A stretch of 64,000 nt of DNA from CAIXSC01 sp046349935. GTDB lineage: Bacteria > Planctomycetota > Planctomycetia > Pirellulales > Pirellulaceae. This document shows, in pieces, positions 40,609 through 49,731 of this stretch. Within the stretch, counting starts at the first letter, position 1; the number at the start of each line of letters is the position of its first letter. The stretch lies in contig JAXMBK010000014.1 of the NCBI GenBank assembly GCA_046349935.1, positions 149,075 through 213,074 on the forward strand, given 5' to 3'. A model generated the notes under the pieces. That model was given only the letters and a program-made list of their open reading frames with translations. It was not told the DNA's origin and did not search any database. A program made the position numbers and the translations under genes.

Positions 40609-40704
40609 GCGGACGTCGACGGAGGGTTGGAGGACGTTCGGCGCCGCGTAGGCGGCGAACGGGTGGAGGACGTACCGTGCAGGATGGTCGCACGCGAAGC
40701 CGCG

Positions 40705-41220
40705 TCAGGCGGCCTTCCGCGCCTCGGCAATCGCGTCGCGAATGCGGGTGAACGGCTCGGGCAGGTCGATGCGGCCGACGTACGGCTCCCAGCGTCGCTT
40801 AATCTCGTCGCGGTCTTGCTGCCAGTTGTTTTCGACCGCGACTTTGTCGCCGCCGAGGGAGAAGCGGGTGAGTTGCTTGGGGAGGTCGTCTTCGTCGGCG
40901 AGCACCAAGAGGACGGGGGACGAACTGGCGTCGCGCAAGGCCAGCATGTCGGGCTGATCGGTGCAGATAAACAGCAGTTCGGACTTCACTTTGGAGAGCA
41001 GCGCGGGCCCCAATTGTTCGCCGTACAGGAAGCGGCGGAGGGTGGGGCCGTAGAGGATTTCTTGAGCGCGGTTGGATTTGACGGGGGCGGTGCAATGGAA
41101 TTCCAGCGGGCGGCCGTTGCAGTTCAGCACGAGCAGCCCGGCGAACGTGCCTTGTTCGGCATGTTCACAGGCGGTGAGGAAGGCGATGGCGGGGAGCGAC
41201 TTGGAACCGCTGGAACTCAT
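40705..41220 (-). CDS. Conserved-looking hypothetical protein upstream of the SNF2 gene
   Basis: A 171-residue soluble protein with no family I recognise. It has alternating strands and helices (A-G-L-L-V-L-N-C-N-G-R-P-L-E-F-H, then E-L-L-F-I-C-T-D, S-P-V-L-L-V-L-A-D-E-D-D), an acidic and charged C-terminus, and a final helix R-I-R-D-A-I-A-E-A-R. The ATG at 41220 is preferred; the longer upstream frame is Pro/Ser/Arg-rich and unlike protein. It precedes the SNF2 ATPase by 96 bp on the same strand, so a shared function is possible. Confidence 0.7.
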   Translation of the reverse strand: MSSSGSKSLPAIAFLTACEHAEQGTFAGLLVLNCNGRPLEFHCTAPVKSNRAQEILYGPTLRRFLYGEQLGPALLSKVKSELLFICTDQPDMLALRDASSSPVLLVLADEDDLPKQLTRFSLGGDKVAVENNWQQDRDEIKRRWEPYVGRIDLPEPFTRIRDAIAEARKAA

Positions 41221-41614
41221 GGTCTCTCGGTGGGGGAGGCGGAACGTGGCGAGGTTTCGTTGTGGGAAGAATCGGGCGGGCACGGCGCGCGACTTTAGCG
41301 GGCTTGCCGGGTGTATCGGCAAGTTGAAGTGCGCCAATGGCGTTGCGGTAAGATGTTTCGGCAAGGTGGTTTGTGGCGACGTTGGGGACGCCTCCGAGTT
41401 TGCGTGAACCGACCTGCTTCTCGGACCCGAAGGCCTTTCCCAGGCCGCAAAGTTTGACCTCCCGACTTTGCTCGACATTCGTCAAGCGGCTCGCGTATAC
41501 TGTGATTCCCGTGCACCGGATGGCGTCAATCGTGTCGCTGTGCCGCTTGCGCTCGTCCCCTCCGTCGTCCCCTCCCCTGCCCGCCAGCTCACCGCTTGCC
41601 GAGGAACGCCAGAC
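41221..41614. promoter_or_regulatory. Divergent intergenic region
   Basis: 394 bp between a minus-strand and a plus-strand operon, so promoters for both should lie here. No gene, palindrome or dispersed repeat stands out. Confidence 0.4.
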
Positions 41615-42100
41615 ATGACGCCTGACCAGGGTCCCGTGGACCTCACCACGTCGTTCCGGATCGATGTCGCTCCCGGAGGCGCTGCGCCGCCGGTACCTGA
41701 TCCAGGACAAGTCGTCTTCCAGCGCACGGTCGTCGAACTCCTGCAACGCTTGGCGACGGCTCAGGACAAGCAGAATCAGCTCTTGGAGGAACTCGGTAAA
41801 CAGCTGCAGTCGGCGCAGCGTCAACGCCTCCAGGAACTGAATCAATGGAAAGCCGCCAATCCGCACTTGGCGTCGGCGTGTCGCGCAGCAGCCGACACGT
41901 TAGGCAAGGTGCAGACGCAATTCTTGTTTCAGTTGACGGAAGAAGTGCGCGACAGCGGCGAAAGCTTGTCCGATAGCGACTTTATGTTGCACGAGTTCGT
42001 GGATCGATTTGGGCCCCGACTGGCGCACTTGAACGGCGTGTTGCAAGTGTTGTCGCAGCTCAGCGGACCCGTGGTGGGCGAAGCGGGAGGGATGGACTAG
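41615..42100 (+). CDS. Helical hypothetical protein
   Basis: A 161-residue, largely alpha-helical protein. Residues ~35-75 form a Gln/Glu/Leu-rich likely coiled coil (E-L-L-Q-R-L-A-T-A-Q-D-K-Q-N-Q-L-L-E-E-L), followed by more amphipathic helices. There is no signal peptide or transmembrane segment. The ATG at 41615 follows a GAGG about 10 nt upstream. Only 4 bp separate its stop from the alpha/beta hydrolase, so they are an operon. Function unknown. Confidence 0.65.
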   Translation: MTPDQGPVDLTTSFRIDVAPGGAAPPVPDPGQVVFQRTVVELLQRLATAQDKQNQLLEELGKQLQSAQRQRLQELNQWKAANPHLASACRAAADTLGKVQTQFLFQLTEEVRDSGESLSDSDFMLHEFVDRFGPRLAHLNGVLQVLSQLSGPVVGEAGGMD

Positions 42101-42104
42101 CGGC

Positions 42105-42971
42105 ATGTTGGTGGATCTTGTGAAGACCGTAACGGAGGACGGCTTGCGCCTGGACGGCGCGTTGCATGCCGCCTCCGCCGCACCCCAATCGCAGCTGCCG
42201 GTCGACGGGCTGATCTGTTTTCATGGGGTCGCAAGCAACTTCTATGGTTCGTCGTTGTTTGAGGCGCTAACGCCGTCGCTGGCATCGTTGGGCGTCCCCT
42301 TGGTGTGGGCCAACACGCGCGGACGCGACAATGTGTACGCGGGGACGGTGCGCGGGAGTCGGCGGTGGCTGGGGGCGGCGTTCGAGTCGGTCGACGAATG
42401 CCGGATGGACATTGGGGGCTGGATCACGTGGGCCCGGCGCGCGGGCTGGGAACGCATCGGGCTGATGGGGCACAGCTTGGGCGCGATCAAGTCGATCTAC
42501 TCGCAGGCCTACGAACCGCATCCTGCGGTGACGCGCATTTTGGCCCTGTCGCCGCCGCGGCTGTGCTATCGCAACTTCAAGGACGACCCTTCCGGGGCGG
42601 CGTTCTTCGAGGCCATTAATCTAGCGCAGCAGCGCGTGGAAGCCGGCCAAGGGGACGAGATCATTCGCGTGCAGTACCCGTTTCCGCTGTTGATTACCGC
42701 GAAAGGCTATGTCGAGAAGTATGGGCCGGCCGAACGGTACGACATTGTGCCGTTGGTGAGTCGCCTGCAGCGGCCGACGTTTTTCGCGTATGGGCAAGTG
42801 GAATTGGAGACAGGCGGTGCGGCCTTCCACGGCGTGCCGGAAGCGATTCGCGCGGCGGCGCGCCCTGATCAACCGCTGGAACTGACGACGATCCGCGGCG
42901 CCGACCATAACTACACACGCTGCTCGGCCCCGTTGGCCGAAGCGATCCGCGGGTGGTTGTGCGAGGCGTAA
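42105..42971 (+). CDS. Alpha/beta hydrolase
   Basis: A 288-residue cytoplasmic alpha/beta hydrolase. An oxyanion-region F-H-G-V-A-S-N-F-Y follows a central strand near residue 40. The nucleophile elbow G-H-S-L-G has Ser124. A late G-A-D-H-N-Y carries the catalytic His near residue 267; the acid is probably the Glu/Asp after the F-F-A-Y-G-Q strand. The substrate is not predictable; DUF1749-like sugar esterases and general carboxylesterases are alternatives. It is co-directional with, and 267 bp before, the acyl-activation cluster, separated by a dispersed repeat. Confidence 0.85.
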   Translation: MLVDLVKTVTEDGLRLDGALHAASAAPQSQLPVDGLICFHGVASNFYGSSLFEALTPSLASLGVPLVWANTRGRDNVYAGTVRGSRRWLGAAFESVDECRMDIGGWITWARRAGWERIGLMGHSLGAIKSIYSQAYEPHPAVTRILALSPPRLCYRNFKDDPSGAAFFEAINLAQQRVEAGQGDEIIRVQYPFPLLITAKGYVEKYGPAERYDIVPLVSRLQRPTFFAYGQVELETGGAAFHGVPEAIRAAARPDQPLELTTIRGADHNYTRCSAPLAEAIRGWLCEA

Positions 42972-43027
42972 CAGGTTGGTCGCGAAGGTTGAGGGGCGTG
43001 AGGGGGGGGCGAGGAGTGAGGGGGAGT

Positions 43028-43050
43028 AACAGGCTGGAAGCCTGTTCTAC
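43028..43050 (-). repeat. Dispersed palindromic repeat, copy 10
   Basis: Minus orientation, core ACAGGCTTCCAGCCTGT. It lies 57 bp after an alpha/beta hydrolase stop and 189 bp before the next start. Confidence 0.9.
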
Positions 43051-43238
43051 GGGGCGGTTGTCATACGTGATCGCGACCGGTATGTTCTTGGGTTTGAGAT
43101 CGCCCGCCGTCGATGACTTTCCCGCCTAACGACGCAAACCACGCTAGCACGTTCACTTTCCAGCGGGGATCTTGGCCTCCTATAAAGTGTCTCCGAATCT
43201 GTCGCTTTCGATTTCCTTGCATTGATTGAGGTACAGGC

Positions 43239-44369
43239 ATGAGCGCTACGGGCACCGGACCGGTCGAATTGGATTCACTTGTGAAGGCCGCCAAAGAAAA
43301 ATTGGACGCCCACACGTACGAGATGGTGCAGTGGCACTTTCATGAGTCGACCGGCTCGCCTTTCTGGCTCGAGAAGAAGAAGGAATACAACTTCGATCCG
43401 CTCAAGGAAGTGAAGTCCTTCGACGATTTGAAGAAGTTTCCGCTGTTCGAAGACGATTGGCTCCGCGGCGGCCCCGTGCGTCGTTGGCAGCCGCAAGGCT
43501 TGGCCGACAAGCCGGCGTTCATTTTCGAAACGGGCGGCACGACGGGGATTCCGAAGAGCCGCTTGGTCTTCGAAGACCACTGGACCGATTACGAACTGTT
43601 CAGCGACACGCTGCCGGACCAGTACTTTCCCAAGGGGAGCAACTGGTTGATGCTCGGACCCTCCGGCCCGCGTCGGCTGCGGTTGGCGGTCGAGCACTTG
43701 TGCCAATATCGCGGCGGCATTTGCTTCTGCGTCGACCTCGATCCGCGCTGGGTCGTGAAGCTGATCAAGAAAGGGTGGATGGAGCACCTCGAGGCGTACA
43801 AGCAGCACTGCATCGATCAGGCGCTGACGATCCTCTCGGCCGGGCACGACATCAAGTGCATGTTCACTACGCCGAAGCTGCTCGAGTCGCTTTGCACGGC
43901 GCTGGAGAAGCAAGGCAAGTCGTTCGCCGACACGGGAATCACCGGCATTTTCTCGGGCGGCACCGAGTTCACTCCGCAGTTCACGCGGTTCTGCGTAGAG
44001 GAGTATTTCGGCGGTCCGCCGGAGACCAGCGGCGTGTACATGACGCCGACCTACGGCAATACGCTGATGGGCTTGGCCTGCAGCAAGCCGGTGACGGCGG
44101 CCGAGGGGTATAAGATCAGCTACTACGCGCCGCAGCCGCGAGCGGTCACCGAGGTGGTCGGCTTCGACGACCATACGCAGGTGGTGCCGTACGGCGAGAG
44201 CGGTCGCGTGAAGCTGTATACGTTGACTCGCGAACTGTTCATCCCGGGCTTCCTCGAGCGCGATGAGGGAGAGCGGGAACGTCCGTTCGACACGTATCCG
44301 TGGGATGGCGTGAGCGGCGTGAAGCCGTTCCGCGGCATCGCTTCGCAGACCACGGTCGGCGTGTACTAA
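43239..44369 (+). CDS. LuxE/PaaK-like acyl-adenylate-forming enzyme
   Basis: A 376-residue AMP-binding-type enzyme. The adenylate P-loop appears as E-T-G-G-T-T-G-I-P-K-S-R (about residues 96-107). Later blocks are F-S-G-G-T-E-F-T (about residue 240), T-P-T-Y-G-N-T (about residue 269) and G-E-S-G-R-V-K-L-Y-T (about residue 326), as in phenylacetate-CoA ligase. At 376 residues it is nearer the size of LuxE acyl-protein synthetases than of full PaaK (~430). It should activate a carboxylic acid as acyl-AMP for transfer to CoA or a protein thiol. GAGG lies ~8 nt before the ATG. The next gene is an acyl reductase/aldehyde dehydrogenase, which fits a carboxylate-reducing pair. Confidence 0.78.
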   Translation: MSATGTGPVELDSLVKAAKEKLDAHTYEMVQWHFHESTGSPFWLEKKKEYNFDPLKEVKSFDDLKKFPLFEDDWLRGGPVRRWQPQGLADKPAFIFETGGTTGIPKSRLVFEDHWTDYELFSDTLPDQYFPKGSNWLMLGPSGPRRLRLAVEHLCQYRGGICFCVDLDPRWVVKLIKKGWMEHLEAYKQHCIDQALTILSAGHDIKCMFTTPKLLESLCTALEKQGKSFADTGITGIFSGGTEFTPQFTRFCVEEYFGGPPETSGVYMTPTYGNTLMGLACSKPVTAAEGYKISYYAPQPRAVTEVVGFDDHTQVVPYGESGRVKLYTLTRELFIPGFLERDEGERERPFDTYPWDGVSGVKPFRGIASQTTVGVY

Positions 44370-44403
44370 CGGTCTTCCCCAAAATCACCTCAAGGAGTCT
44401 CTC

Positions 44404-45819
44404 GTGCTCAATATTCCCGTCATTCGTTGGGGCAAACCGTACGAGTCGTTGGATACGGATACGGTCGTTCATTTCGCCACGGGCGAACCGATCGCGAAGG
44501 TCAGTCAGGCCAACCGCGGATTGATCGAACGCGACATGCGCACCGCGCACAAGGCGCGGGAAATCCTGCGTCAATTCTCGATCGACGAGATCATCACGCG
44601 CATTAAGAAAGCGGCCGATCTGTACGAATCGGCGACGTTGCCGATCGGCGATGGTCAGCAATCGCCTGAAGACTTCGCCAAGCAACAGTCGTCCAGCACC
44701 GGTTTGCCCGAGCACATGTGCCGGATGAACATGCCGAAGAACTCGTTCGTGTTGCGGAACATGGACAAGATTCTTGAATCGCTGACGCGCGGGCTGCCGT
44801 TGGATATTCTCAGCCAAGGGTACGGCGTGGAAGGCCGCGGCGTGACGGTGAGCTACCAGGCTCAAGCGCCCGTGCTGAGCGCGGTGCTCCCGTCCAACTC
44901 GCCGGGCGTGCACACGCTGTGGCTGCCGGCGATCCCGCTGCAGTTGGGATTGGTGCTGAAGCCGGGTCCGCAAGAGCCGTGGACGCCGCTGCGAGTTTAC
45001 TCGGCCTTCACCGCCGCCGGTTTGCCGGCCGAGGTGTGGGGCATCTATCCGGGCGGTCCCGACGCCGGAGCAGCCGTGTTGTCGAGCGCGTCGCGAGCGA
45101 TGATCTTCGGCGGAACGGCGACGGTCGAGCAGTACAAAGGGAATCCCCGCGTGCAAGCGCACGGCCCAGGTTTCTCGAAGATCTTGCTGGGCGACGACGT
45201 CGTCGATCAGTGGGAGCAGTACATCGACTTGATGGCGGAAAGCATCTACATCAACAGCGGTCGAGGTTGCATCAACTGCTCGGGCATCTGGGCGTCGCGA
45301 CATACCAAGGAAATTGCCGAGGCGCTGGCCAAGAAGCTGGGGCCGATCGAGGCGAAGCCGCCGCAAGATCCGACCGCCGGTTTGGCGGCGTTCACGGTCC
45401 AAGGGCAGGCCAAAGCCGTGTGGGGGATGATCGAAGCCGATCTGAAGGAAAGCGGCGTGACCGACGCGACCGCAGCCTATGGCGCGCGGTTGGTCGAAAT
45501 GGAACGCTGCGCGTACCTGCGTCCGATGATCGTGCACTGCGAAGCGCCCGAGAACGCGATTGCGAAGAAGGAATACATGTTCCCCTTCAGCACCGTGGTC
45601 CGTTGCCCGCAGGCGGACATGTTGAGCAAGATCGGCCCGACCTTGGTGGGAACGATTATCACCAAGGACGAAAAGTTCATGCGGCAGTGCGTCGACGCCA
45701 CGCACATCGATCGTTTGAATCTGGGCGCGATTCCAACGACGAGGCTCAACTGGCTGCAGCCGCACGAAGGGAACATCATCGACTTCCTGTTCCGCAATCG
45801 GGCCCTGCAGACCGCATAA
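44404..45819 (+). CDS. Aldehyde dehydrogenase / acyl-CoA reductase (LuxC-like)
   Basis: A 471-residue ALDH-superfamily protein starting with GTG, preceded by AAGGAG. The nucleotide-binding region S-A-V-L-P-S-N-S-P-G and K-P-G-P-Q-E-P-W-T-P-L fits acylating or acyl-CoA-reductase branches. The active site G-R-G-C-I-N-C-S-G has Cys289 and Cys292, with Cys289 in the expected catalytic place. The usual upstream catalytic Glu of hydrolytic ALDHs (E-L-G-G) is not evident, consistent with an acyl-CoA or acyl-enzyme reductase. It lies 34 bp after the acyl-activating gene and before an alcohol dehydrogenase. Likely reaction: NAD(P)H reduction of an activated acyl group to aldehyde. Confidence 0.82.
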   Translation: MLNIPVIRWGKPYESLDTDTVVHFATGEPIAKVSQANRGLIERDMRTAHKAREILRQFSIDEIITRIKKAADLYESATLPIGDGQQSPEDFAKQQSSSTGLPEHMCRMNMPKNSFVLRNMDKILESLTRGLPLDILSQGYGVEGRGVTVSYQAQAPVLSAVLPSNSPGVHTLWLPAIPLQLGLVLKPGPQEPWTPLRVYSAFTAAGLPAEVWGIYPGGPDAGAAVLSSASRAMIFGGTATVEQYKGNPRVQAHGPGFSKILLGDDVVDQWEQYIDLMAESIYINSGRGCINCSGIWASRHTKEIAEALAKKLGPIEAKPPQDPTAGLAAFTVQGQAKAVWGMIEADLKESGVTDATAAYGARLVEMERCAYLRPMIVHCEAPENAIAKKEYMFPFSTVVRCPQADMLSKIGPTLVGTIITKDEKFMRQCVDATHIDRLNLGAIPTTRLNWLQPHEGNIIDFLFRNRALQTA

Positions 45820-45836
45820 GCTGCAGACGGCATAAG
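45805..45836 (+). repeat. 16 bp tandem duplication over a stop codon
   Basis: CTGCAGACCGCATAAG and CTGCAGACGGCATAAG are adjacent. The first contains the TAA ending the aldehyde dehydrogenase gene. Confidence 0.85.
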
Positions 45837-45873
45837 CTGCGAACGGCTGCCGCTTCTGGGATGAAGGATCGAG

Positions 45874-45900
45874 GACGTCGTCGTCGGCGGCGACGACGTC
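45874..45900. terminator. 10 bp inverted repeat in the ALDH-ADH gap
   Basis: GACGTCGTCG and CGACGACGTC flank a 7 nt loop. There is no T tract, so it may be an mRNA-processing or attenuating hairpin rather than a terminator. Confidence 0.4.
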
Positions 45901-45997
45901 ACGCGTCGCCGCTCGCGACGTGCAGGACACTCGCTAACGCGCATCGCGATTCACGCTGAGAGGCGTGGTTCGCGATGCTCAACGGAATGAGCCGCTC

Positions 45998-47149
45998 ATG
46001 ATTGCGTTCGACTACCAGCCGATCACGCGCATGGTCTTCGGTCCCGGCAAACTCGAGTCGCTGGGGACGCTTATTCGCGAGTTAGGAGGCAGTCGGACGC
46101 TGGTCGTCAGCGATCCGGGCGTGATTGCCGCCGGTCACACGGCGCGCGGCCTGGAGGTGTTGGCGAAGGCGGGCGTGGCGACGGCCGTGTTCGACGGCGT
46201 GCATGAGAATCCATCGACCGCCGATGTGGAACGGGGACGCGATTTCGCCGCCGGTTTCCAACCCGACTCGATCATCGGCCTGGGCGGCGGCAGTTCGATG
46301 GACTGCGCCAAAGGCATCAACTTTCTGCTCACCAACGGCGGGCGGATGCACGACTATTGGGGCGTCGGCAAAGCCAAGTCGCCCCTGTTGCCGATGATCG
46401 CCGTGCCGACCACGTCGGGGACGGGCAGCGAGTCGCAATCGTTCGCGCTGATTTCGGATGCGTCGACGCACATCAAGATGGCCTGCGGCGACAAGAAGGC
46501 CGCGTTCAAAGTCGCGCTGCTCGACCCGGTCCTCACGGTCACGCAGCCGCCGCGCGTCACGGCGCTCACCGGCATCGACGCGATTGCCCACGCGATCGAG
46601 TCGTACGTGACCACCAAGCGGAACGCCGTGTCGCAAGCCTTCAGTCGCGAGGCGTGGCAGTTGTTGGCGCCCAGTTTCTCGATCGTCCTCCGCGATCCGC
46701 AGAATCTGGCCGCTCGTGGCGCCATGCAATTGGGCGCCTGCTTCGCGGGCTTGGCCATCGAAAACTCGATGCTCGGCGCCGCGCACGCCCTCGCCAATCC
46801 GCTCACCGCGGAATTCGGCATCGCCCACGGACAAGCCATCGGACTCATGTTGCCACATGTGGTGCGGTTCAACGGCCAGACGGTGGGCGACTTGTATCGG
46901 GAACTGTTGGAATCGACGGGCGGGACCGGCCGTTTTCCGGCGCCGGCCGAAGGCGTGGAAGGTCTGGTGGAGTTTATCGGCGAGTTGGTTGTCGCGGCCA
47001 GATTGCCGACGCGGCTGCGCGATTGCGACGTTCCGGAGGAGCGTTTACCCGCCTTGGCCGAGTTTGCGGCCAAACAGTGGACGGGCGGGTTCAATCCGCG
47101 GCCGGTCGGAACGCCCGAACTGCTGGCGATCTACCGTCAGGCATACTAG
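45998..47149 (+). CDS. Iron-containing (group III) alcohol dehydrogenase
   Basis: A 383-residue Fe-ADH family enzyme reducing an aldehyde to an alcohol, or the reverse, with NAD(P)H. Features: G-L-G-G-G-S-S-M-D-C-A-K (residues ~94-105) for nucleotide binding; V-P-T-T-S-G-T-G-S-E (about residue 140); and metal ligands expected in G-I-D-A-I-A-H-A-I-E (about residues 191-200), G-A-A-H-A-L-A-N-P and G-I-A-H-G-Q-A (about residues 260-282), all present. The ATG giving M-I-A-F-D-Y-Q-P is chosen over an upstream GTG because homologous N-termini start with such a strand. It follows the ALDH gene and would complete acid to aldehyde to alcohol conversion. Confidence 0.93.
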   Translation: MIAFDYQPITRMVFGPGKLESLGTLIRELGGSRTLVVSDPGVIAAGHTARGLEVLAKAGVATAVFDGVHENPSTADVERGRDFAAGFQPDSIIGLGGGSSMDCAKGINFLLTNGGRMHDYWGVGKAKSPLLPMIAVPTTSGTGSESQSFALISDASTHIKMACGDKKAAFKVALLDPVLTVTQPPRVTALTGIDAIAHAIESYVTTKRNAVSQAFSREAWQLLAPSFSIVLRDPQNLAARGAMQLGACFAGLAIENSMLGAAHALANPLTAEFGIAHGQAIGLMLPHVVRFNGQTVGDLYRELLESTGGTGRFPAPAEGVEGLVEFIGELVVAARLPTRLRDCDVPEERLPALAEFAAKQWTGGFNPRPVGTPELLAIYRQAY

Positions 47150-47236
47150 ATTGCAGCGTGACGCAGGAGCCGTAAACTGCCGCGTCGTCGCGACGGCGAT
47201 GCGGGGCTTGAGCGCAATTTTCCCAAGGGGATTCCC

Positions 47237-48382
47237 ATGCTTCGAATCGACCAGCGTAGCGCAGGGTGGGTCGCAGCGGCCGTCATGTGGTGTTTGGCAT
47301 GGATCGGACTCGCATTCGCGGGGACCGCGGCGGCGGCGGACGATTGGCCTTTGTTCCGCGGCGACGCACATGCTTCCGGCGTCTCCCTCGGGACGCTCCC
47401 GGAGAAGCTCGAGTTGCTCTGGAAGCACTCGATTCCCAACGGCGCATTCGACTCGACGCCGGCCATCGTCGACGGCAAGGTGTACCTGGGCGATCTCGAC
47501 GGCCGCTTCTTGGCGCTCGACCTGCAATCAGGCGAGAAGCTGTGGGAGCAGAAGTTTGAAGACGGGTTCATGGCGGGCGCCGCGGTGCGCGAGGGAGCGG
47601 TCTACGTCGGCGACATCGCCGGCAAGTTCTATTGTCTTGATGCGCAGACCGGCAAGCCAAAGTGGGCTTTCGCGACGCAAGCCGAAATCGACGCCAGCGC
47701 GAACTTTTACAAGGACCGCATCCTGGTCGGCTCGCAGGATGCGACGCTGTACTGCCTGAACTCGGCCGACGGCCAGCTGGTATGGAAGTTCTCAATCGCC
47801 GATCAGATTCGCTGTTCGCCGACGATTGTGGAGAATCGGGTGTTCGTCGCCGGCTGCGACAGCAAGTTGCACGTCGTCGATCTGGACAAGGGAACCGAAG
47901 TCGCGGCCGTCGAAATCCAGTCCCCCACCGGCGTGACGCCGGCGGTTCGCGGGGACATGGCGTATTTTGGGACGGAAGGCGGGACCTTTTTCGCCGTGAA
48001 CTGGAAGACGGCGACGGTGGCCTGGGAGTTTCAACCGTCCAAGGGGAGCCAGCCCTATCGAAGTTCGCCCGCCGTCACGTCCGAGGCGGTGGTGTTCGGC
48101 GGTCGCAACAAACGCGTCCATGCACTCGACCCGCTCACCGGCAAGTCGCTGTGGGAATTCACCGCTCGGAACCGAGTGGATGGATCGCCGGTGATTGTGG
48201 GCGAGCGTGCGTTCGTGGGGGCGGCCGACGGCCGACTGATGGCGCTCGACCTGAAGACGGGCAAGGCGGTGTGGCAATACGAGGCAGGCGGCGGATTCAA
48301 CGGCTCCGCGGCCGTGTCCCGCGGGCGGCTCGTGATCGCCAATGATCAGGGGCACGTGTTCTGTTTTGGCGAGAAGAAGTAG
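47237..48382 (+). CDS. PQQ-like beta-propeller repeat protein, exported
   Basis: A 381-residue protein with a signal peptide (W-V-A-A-A-V-M-W-C-L-A-W-I-G-L-A-F, cleavage after A-A-A-A) followed by seven to eight beta-propeller blades. The repeats have the quinoprotein W motif form A-L-D-L-x-T/S-G-x-x-L/V-W (for example A-L-D-L-Q-S-G-E-K-L-W and A-L-D-P-L-T-G-K-S-L-W). It is of BamB or PQQ-like type without clear PQQ ligands, so a scaffold role is as likely as an enzymatic one. It sits in line with the acyl-reduction genes and 32 bp before the radical SAM gene. Confidence 0.9.
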   Translation: MLRIDQRSAGWVAAAVMWCLAWIGLAFAGTAAAADDWPLFRGDAHASGVSLGTLPEKLELLWKHSIPNGAFDSTPAIVDGKVYLGDLDGRFLALDLQSGEKLWEQKFEDGFMAGAAVREGAVYVGDIAGKFYCLDAQTGKPKWAFATQAEIDASANFYKDRILVGSQDATLYCLNSADGQLVWKFSIADQIRCSPTIVENRVFVAGCDSKLHVVDLDKGTEVAAVEIQSPTGVTPAVRGDMAYFGTEGGTFFAVNWKTATVAWEFQPSKGSQPYRSSPAVTSEAVVFGGRNKRVHALDPLTGKSLWEFTARNRVDGSPVIVGERAFVGAADGRLMALDLKTGKAVWQYEAGGGFNGSAAVSRGRLVIANDQGHVFCFGEKK

Positions 48383-48414
48383 AAGAGACCCGCGCGACGG
48401 GAAGCGAGGCACGT

Positions 48415-49731
48415 ATGGCGACGACATCCAGCGAACCGGCCAAGACGGAAGTCGGCAGTTATTTCATTTCGAACTACCCGCCGTTTTCGCAGTGGAAGAA
48501 GGAATGCGTGGATGAAGTGCGCGAGGCCCTGGCGTCGCCGCCGCGCGACGTGCCGCTGGGGCTGTATCTGCACATTCCCTTTTGTCGAAAACGCTGCAAG
48601 TTTTGCTACTTCAAGGTCTTCACCGAGAACACGGCGGGCGAGATCGAGACGTATGTGACGGCGCTGGCGCGCGAGATTGAATTGGTCAGTCGCCAGCCGG
48701 TGATGGGGGGACGGCCGTTCCGCTTCGTGTATTTCGGCGGCGGCACGCCGTCGTTCCTCAGCGTGAAGCAGCTCACGTCGCTGGTCGATCGCCTGCGGGC
48801 GAACATCCGCTGGGATCACGCAGAGGAGGTGACGTTCGAGTGCGAGCCGGGGACGTTGTCCGAACCGAAGGTGCACGCGCTGCGCGAACTGGGCGTCACG
48901 CGGCTCAGCCTGGGCGTGGAGAACTTCAGCGACGCGGTGTTGCAGGAGAACGGCCGAGCTCACTTGGCGCCGGAAATCTATCGCGCGTGGGATTGGATTC
49001 GCGCCGCGAACTTTCCGAATGTGAACATCGATCTCATTGCGGGGATGGTGGGCGAGTCGTGGGAGAATTGGCGCGACAACATTCGTCGGACGCTGGAGCT
49101 GTCGCCGGATAGCGTCACGATTTACCAGCTGGAGCTGCCGTTCAATACCGTCTTCTCCAAGGACATCTTGGGGAACCAAGTGGAGCTGACGGTGGCGGAC
49201 TGGCCGACGAAGCGGGCGTGGGTCGACTACGCATTCGATGAAATGACGAAGGCCGGGTATCACGTATCGAGCGCTTACACGATGGTGAAGGACCCGCACA
49301 AGGTGAACTTCAGTTATCGGGACAACCTGTGGCGCGGGTCGGACTTGCTGGCGACGGGGATCGCCAGCTTCGGACATGTTTCGGGCGTGCACTATCAGAA
49401 TCTGCCCGAATGGAACGACTACATCGGGTCGCTGTTGGAACGCAATGAATTGCCGTTAGGACGCGCCATGCGACCGACGTCGCATCAGTTGTTGATTCGC
49501 GAGATGATTTTGCAGTTGAAACGCGGGTATTTGGACGCGAGCTACTTCCGCGAGAAGTTCGGCGTCGACATTCGCGACGAATGGCGCTCGCAGTGGGAGG
49601 CGTATGTCGCGCAGGGATGGGCGACCCTGTCGGGGGACCGCATCGAGTTGACTCGCGCGGGGCTGCTGCGAGTGGATGGCATGTTGCCGCCCTTCTTCGA
49701 ACCGCAGCACCAAGGGGTGCGGTACACATGA
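48415..49731 (+). CDS. HemN/coproporphyrinogen III oxidase-like radical SAM protein
   Basis: A 438-residue radical SAM enzyme of the HemN/HemW type. The cluster motif is C-R-K-R-C-K-F-C (CxxxCxxC, about residues 57-64) after Y-L-H-I-P-F, followed by Y-F-G-G-G-T-P-S, E-C-E-P-G-T-L, R-L-S-L-G-V-E-N-F and N-I-D-L-I-A-G-M, all typical. HemN proper has R-S-Y-F-K-C-T-Y-C; here K-F-C-Y-F-K differs, and HemW-like and true HemN functions cannot be separated by eye. The end overlaps the start of a GcvH-like lipoyl protein by 4 bp (ATGA), implying translational coupling and perhaps shared function. Confidence 0.88.
   Translation: MATTSSEPAKTEVGSYFISNYPPFSQWKKECVDEVREALASPPRDVPLGLYLHIPFCRKRCKFCYFKVFTENTAGEIETYVTALAREIELVSRQPVMGGRPFRFVYFGGGTPSFLSVKQLTSLVDRLRANIRWDHAEEVTFECEPGTLSEPKVHALRELGVTRLSLGVENFSDAVLQENGRAHLAPEIYRAWDWIRAANFPNVNIDLIAGMVGESWENWRDNIRRTLELSPDSVTIYQLELPFNTVFSKDILGNQVELTVADWPTKRAWVDYAFDEMTKAGYHVSSAYTMVKDPHKVNFSYRDNLWRGSDLLATGIASFGHVSGVHYQNLPEWNDYIGSLLERNELPLGRAMRPTSHQLLIREMILQLKRGYLDASYFREKFGVDIRDEWRSQWEAYVAQGWATLSGDRIELTRAGLLRVDGMLPPFFEPQHQGVRYT

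Noticed and set aside
39598..41298. 566-residue plus-strand frame opposite the SNF2 gene
   Set aside because: Gly/Arg/Val-rich shadow; the minus strand has all helicase motifs.
44239..45930. 563-residue minus-strand frame opposite the aldehyde dehydrogenase
   Set aside because: Arg/His/Gln-rich shadow without start signals or motifs.
48415..49731. Calling the radical SAM gene hemN or hemW
   Set aside because: The motif context fits the superfamily, but no heme genes are adjacent and it is coupled to a lipoyl protein, so a specific symbol is not supported.
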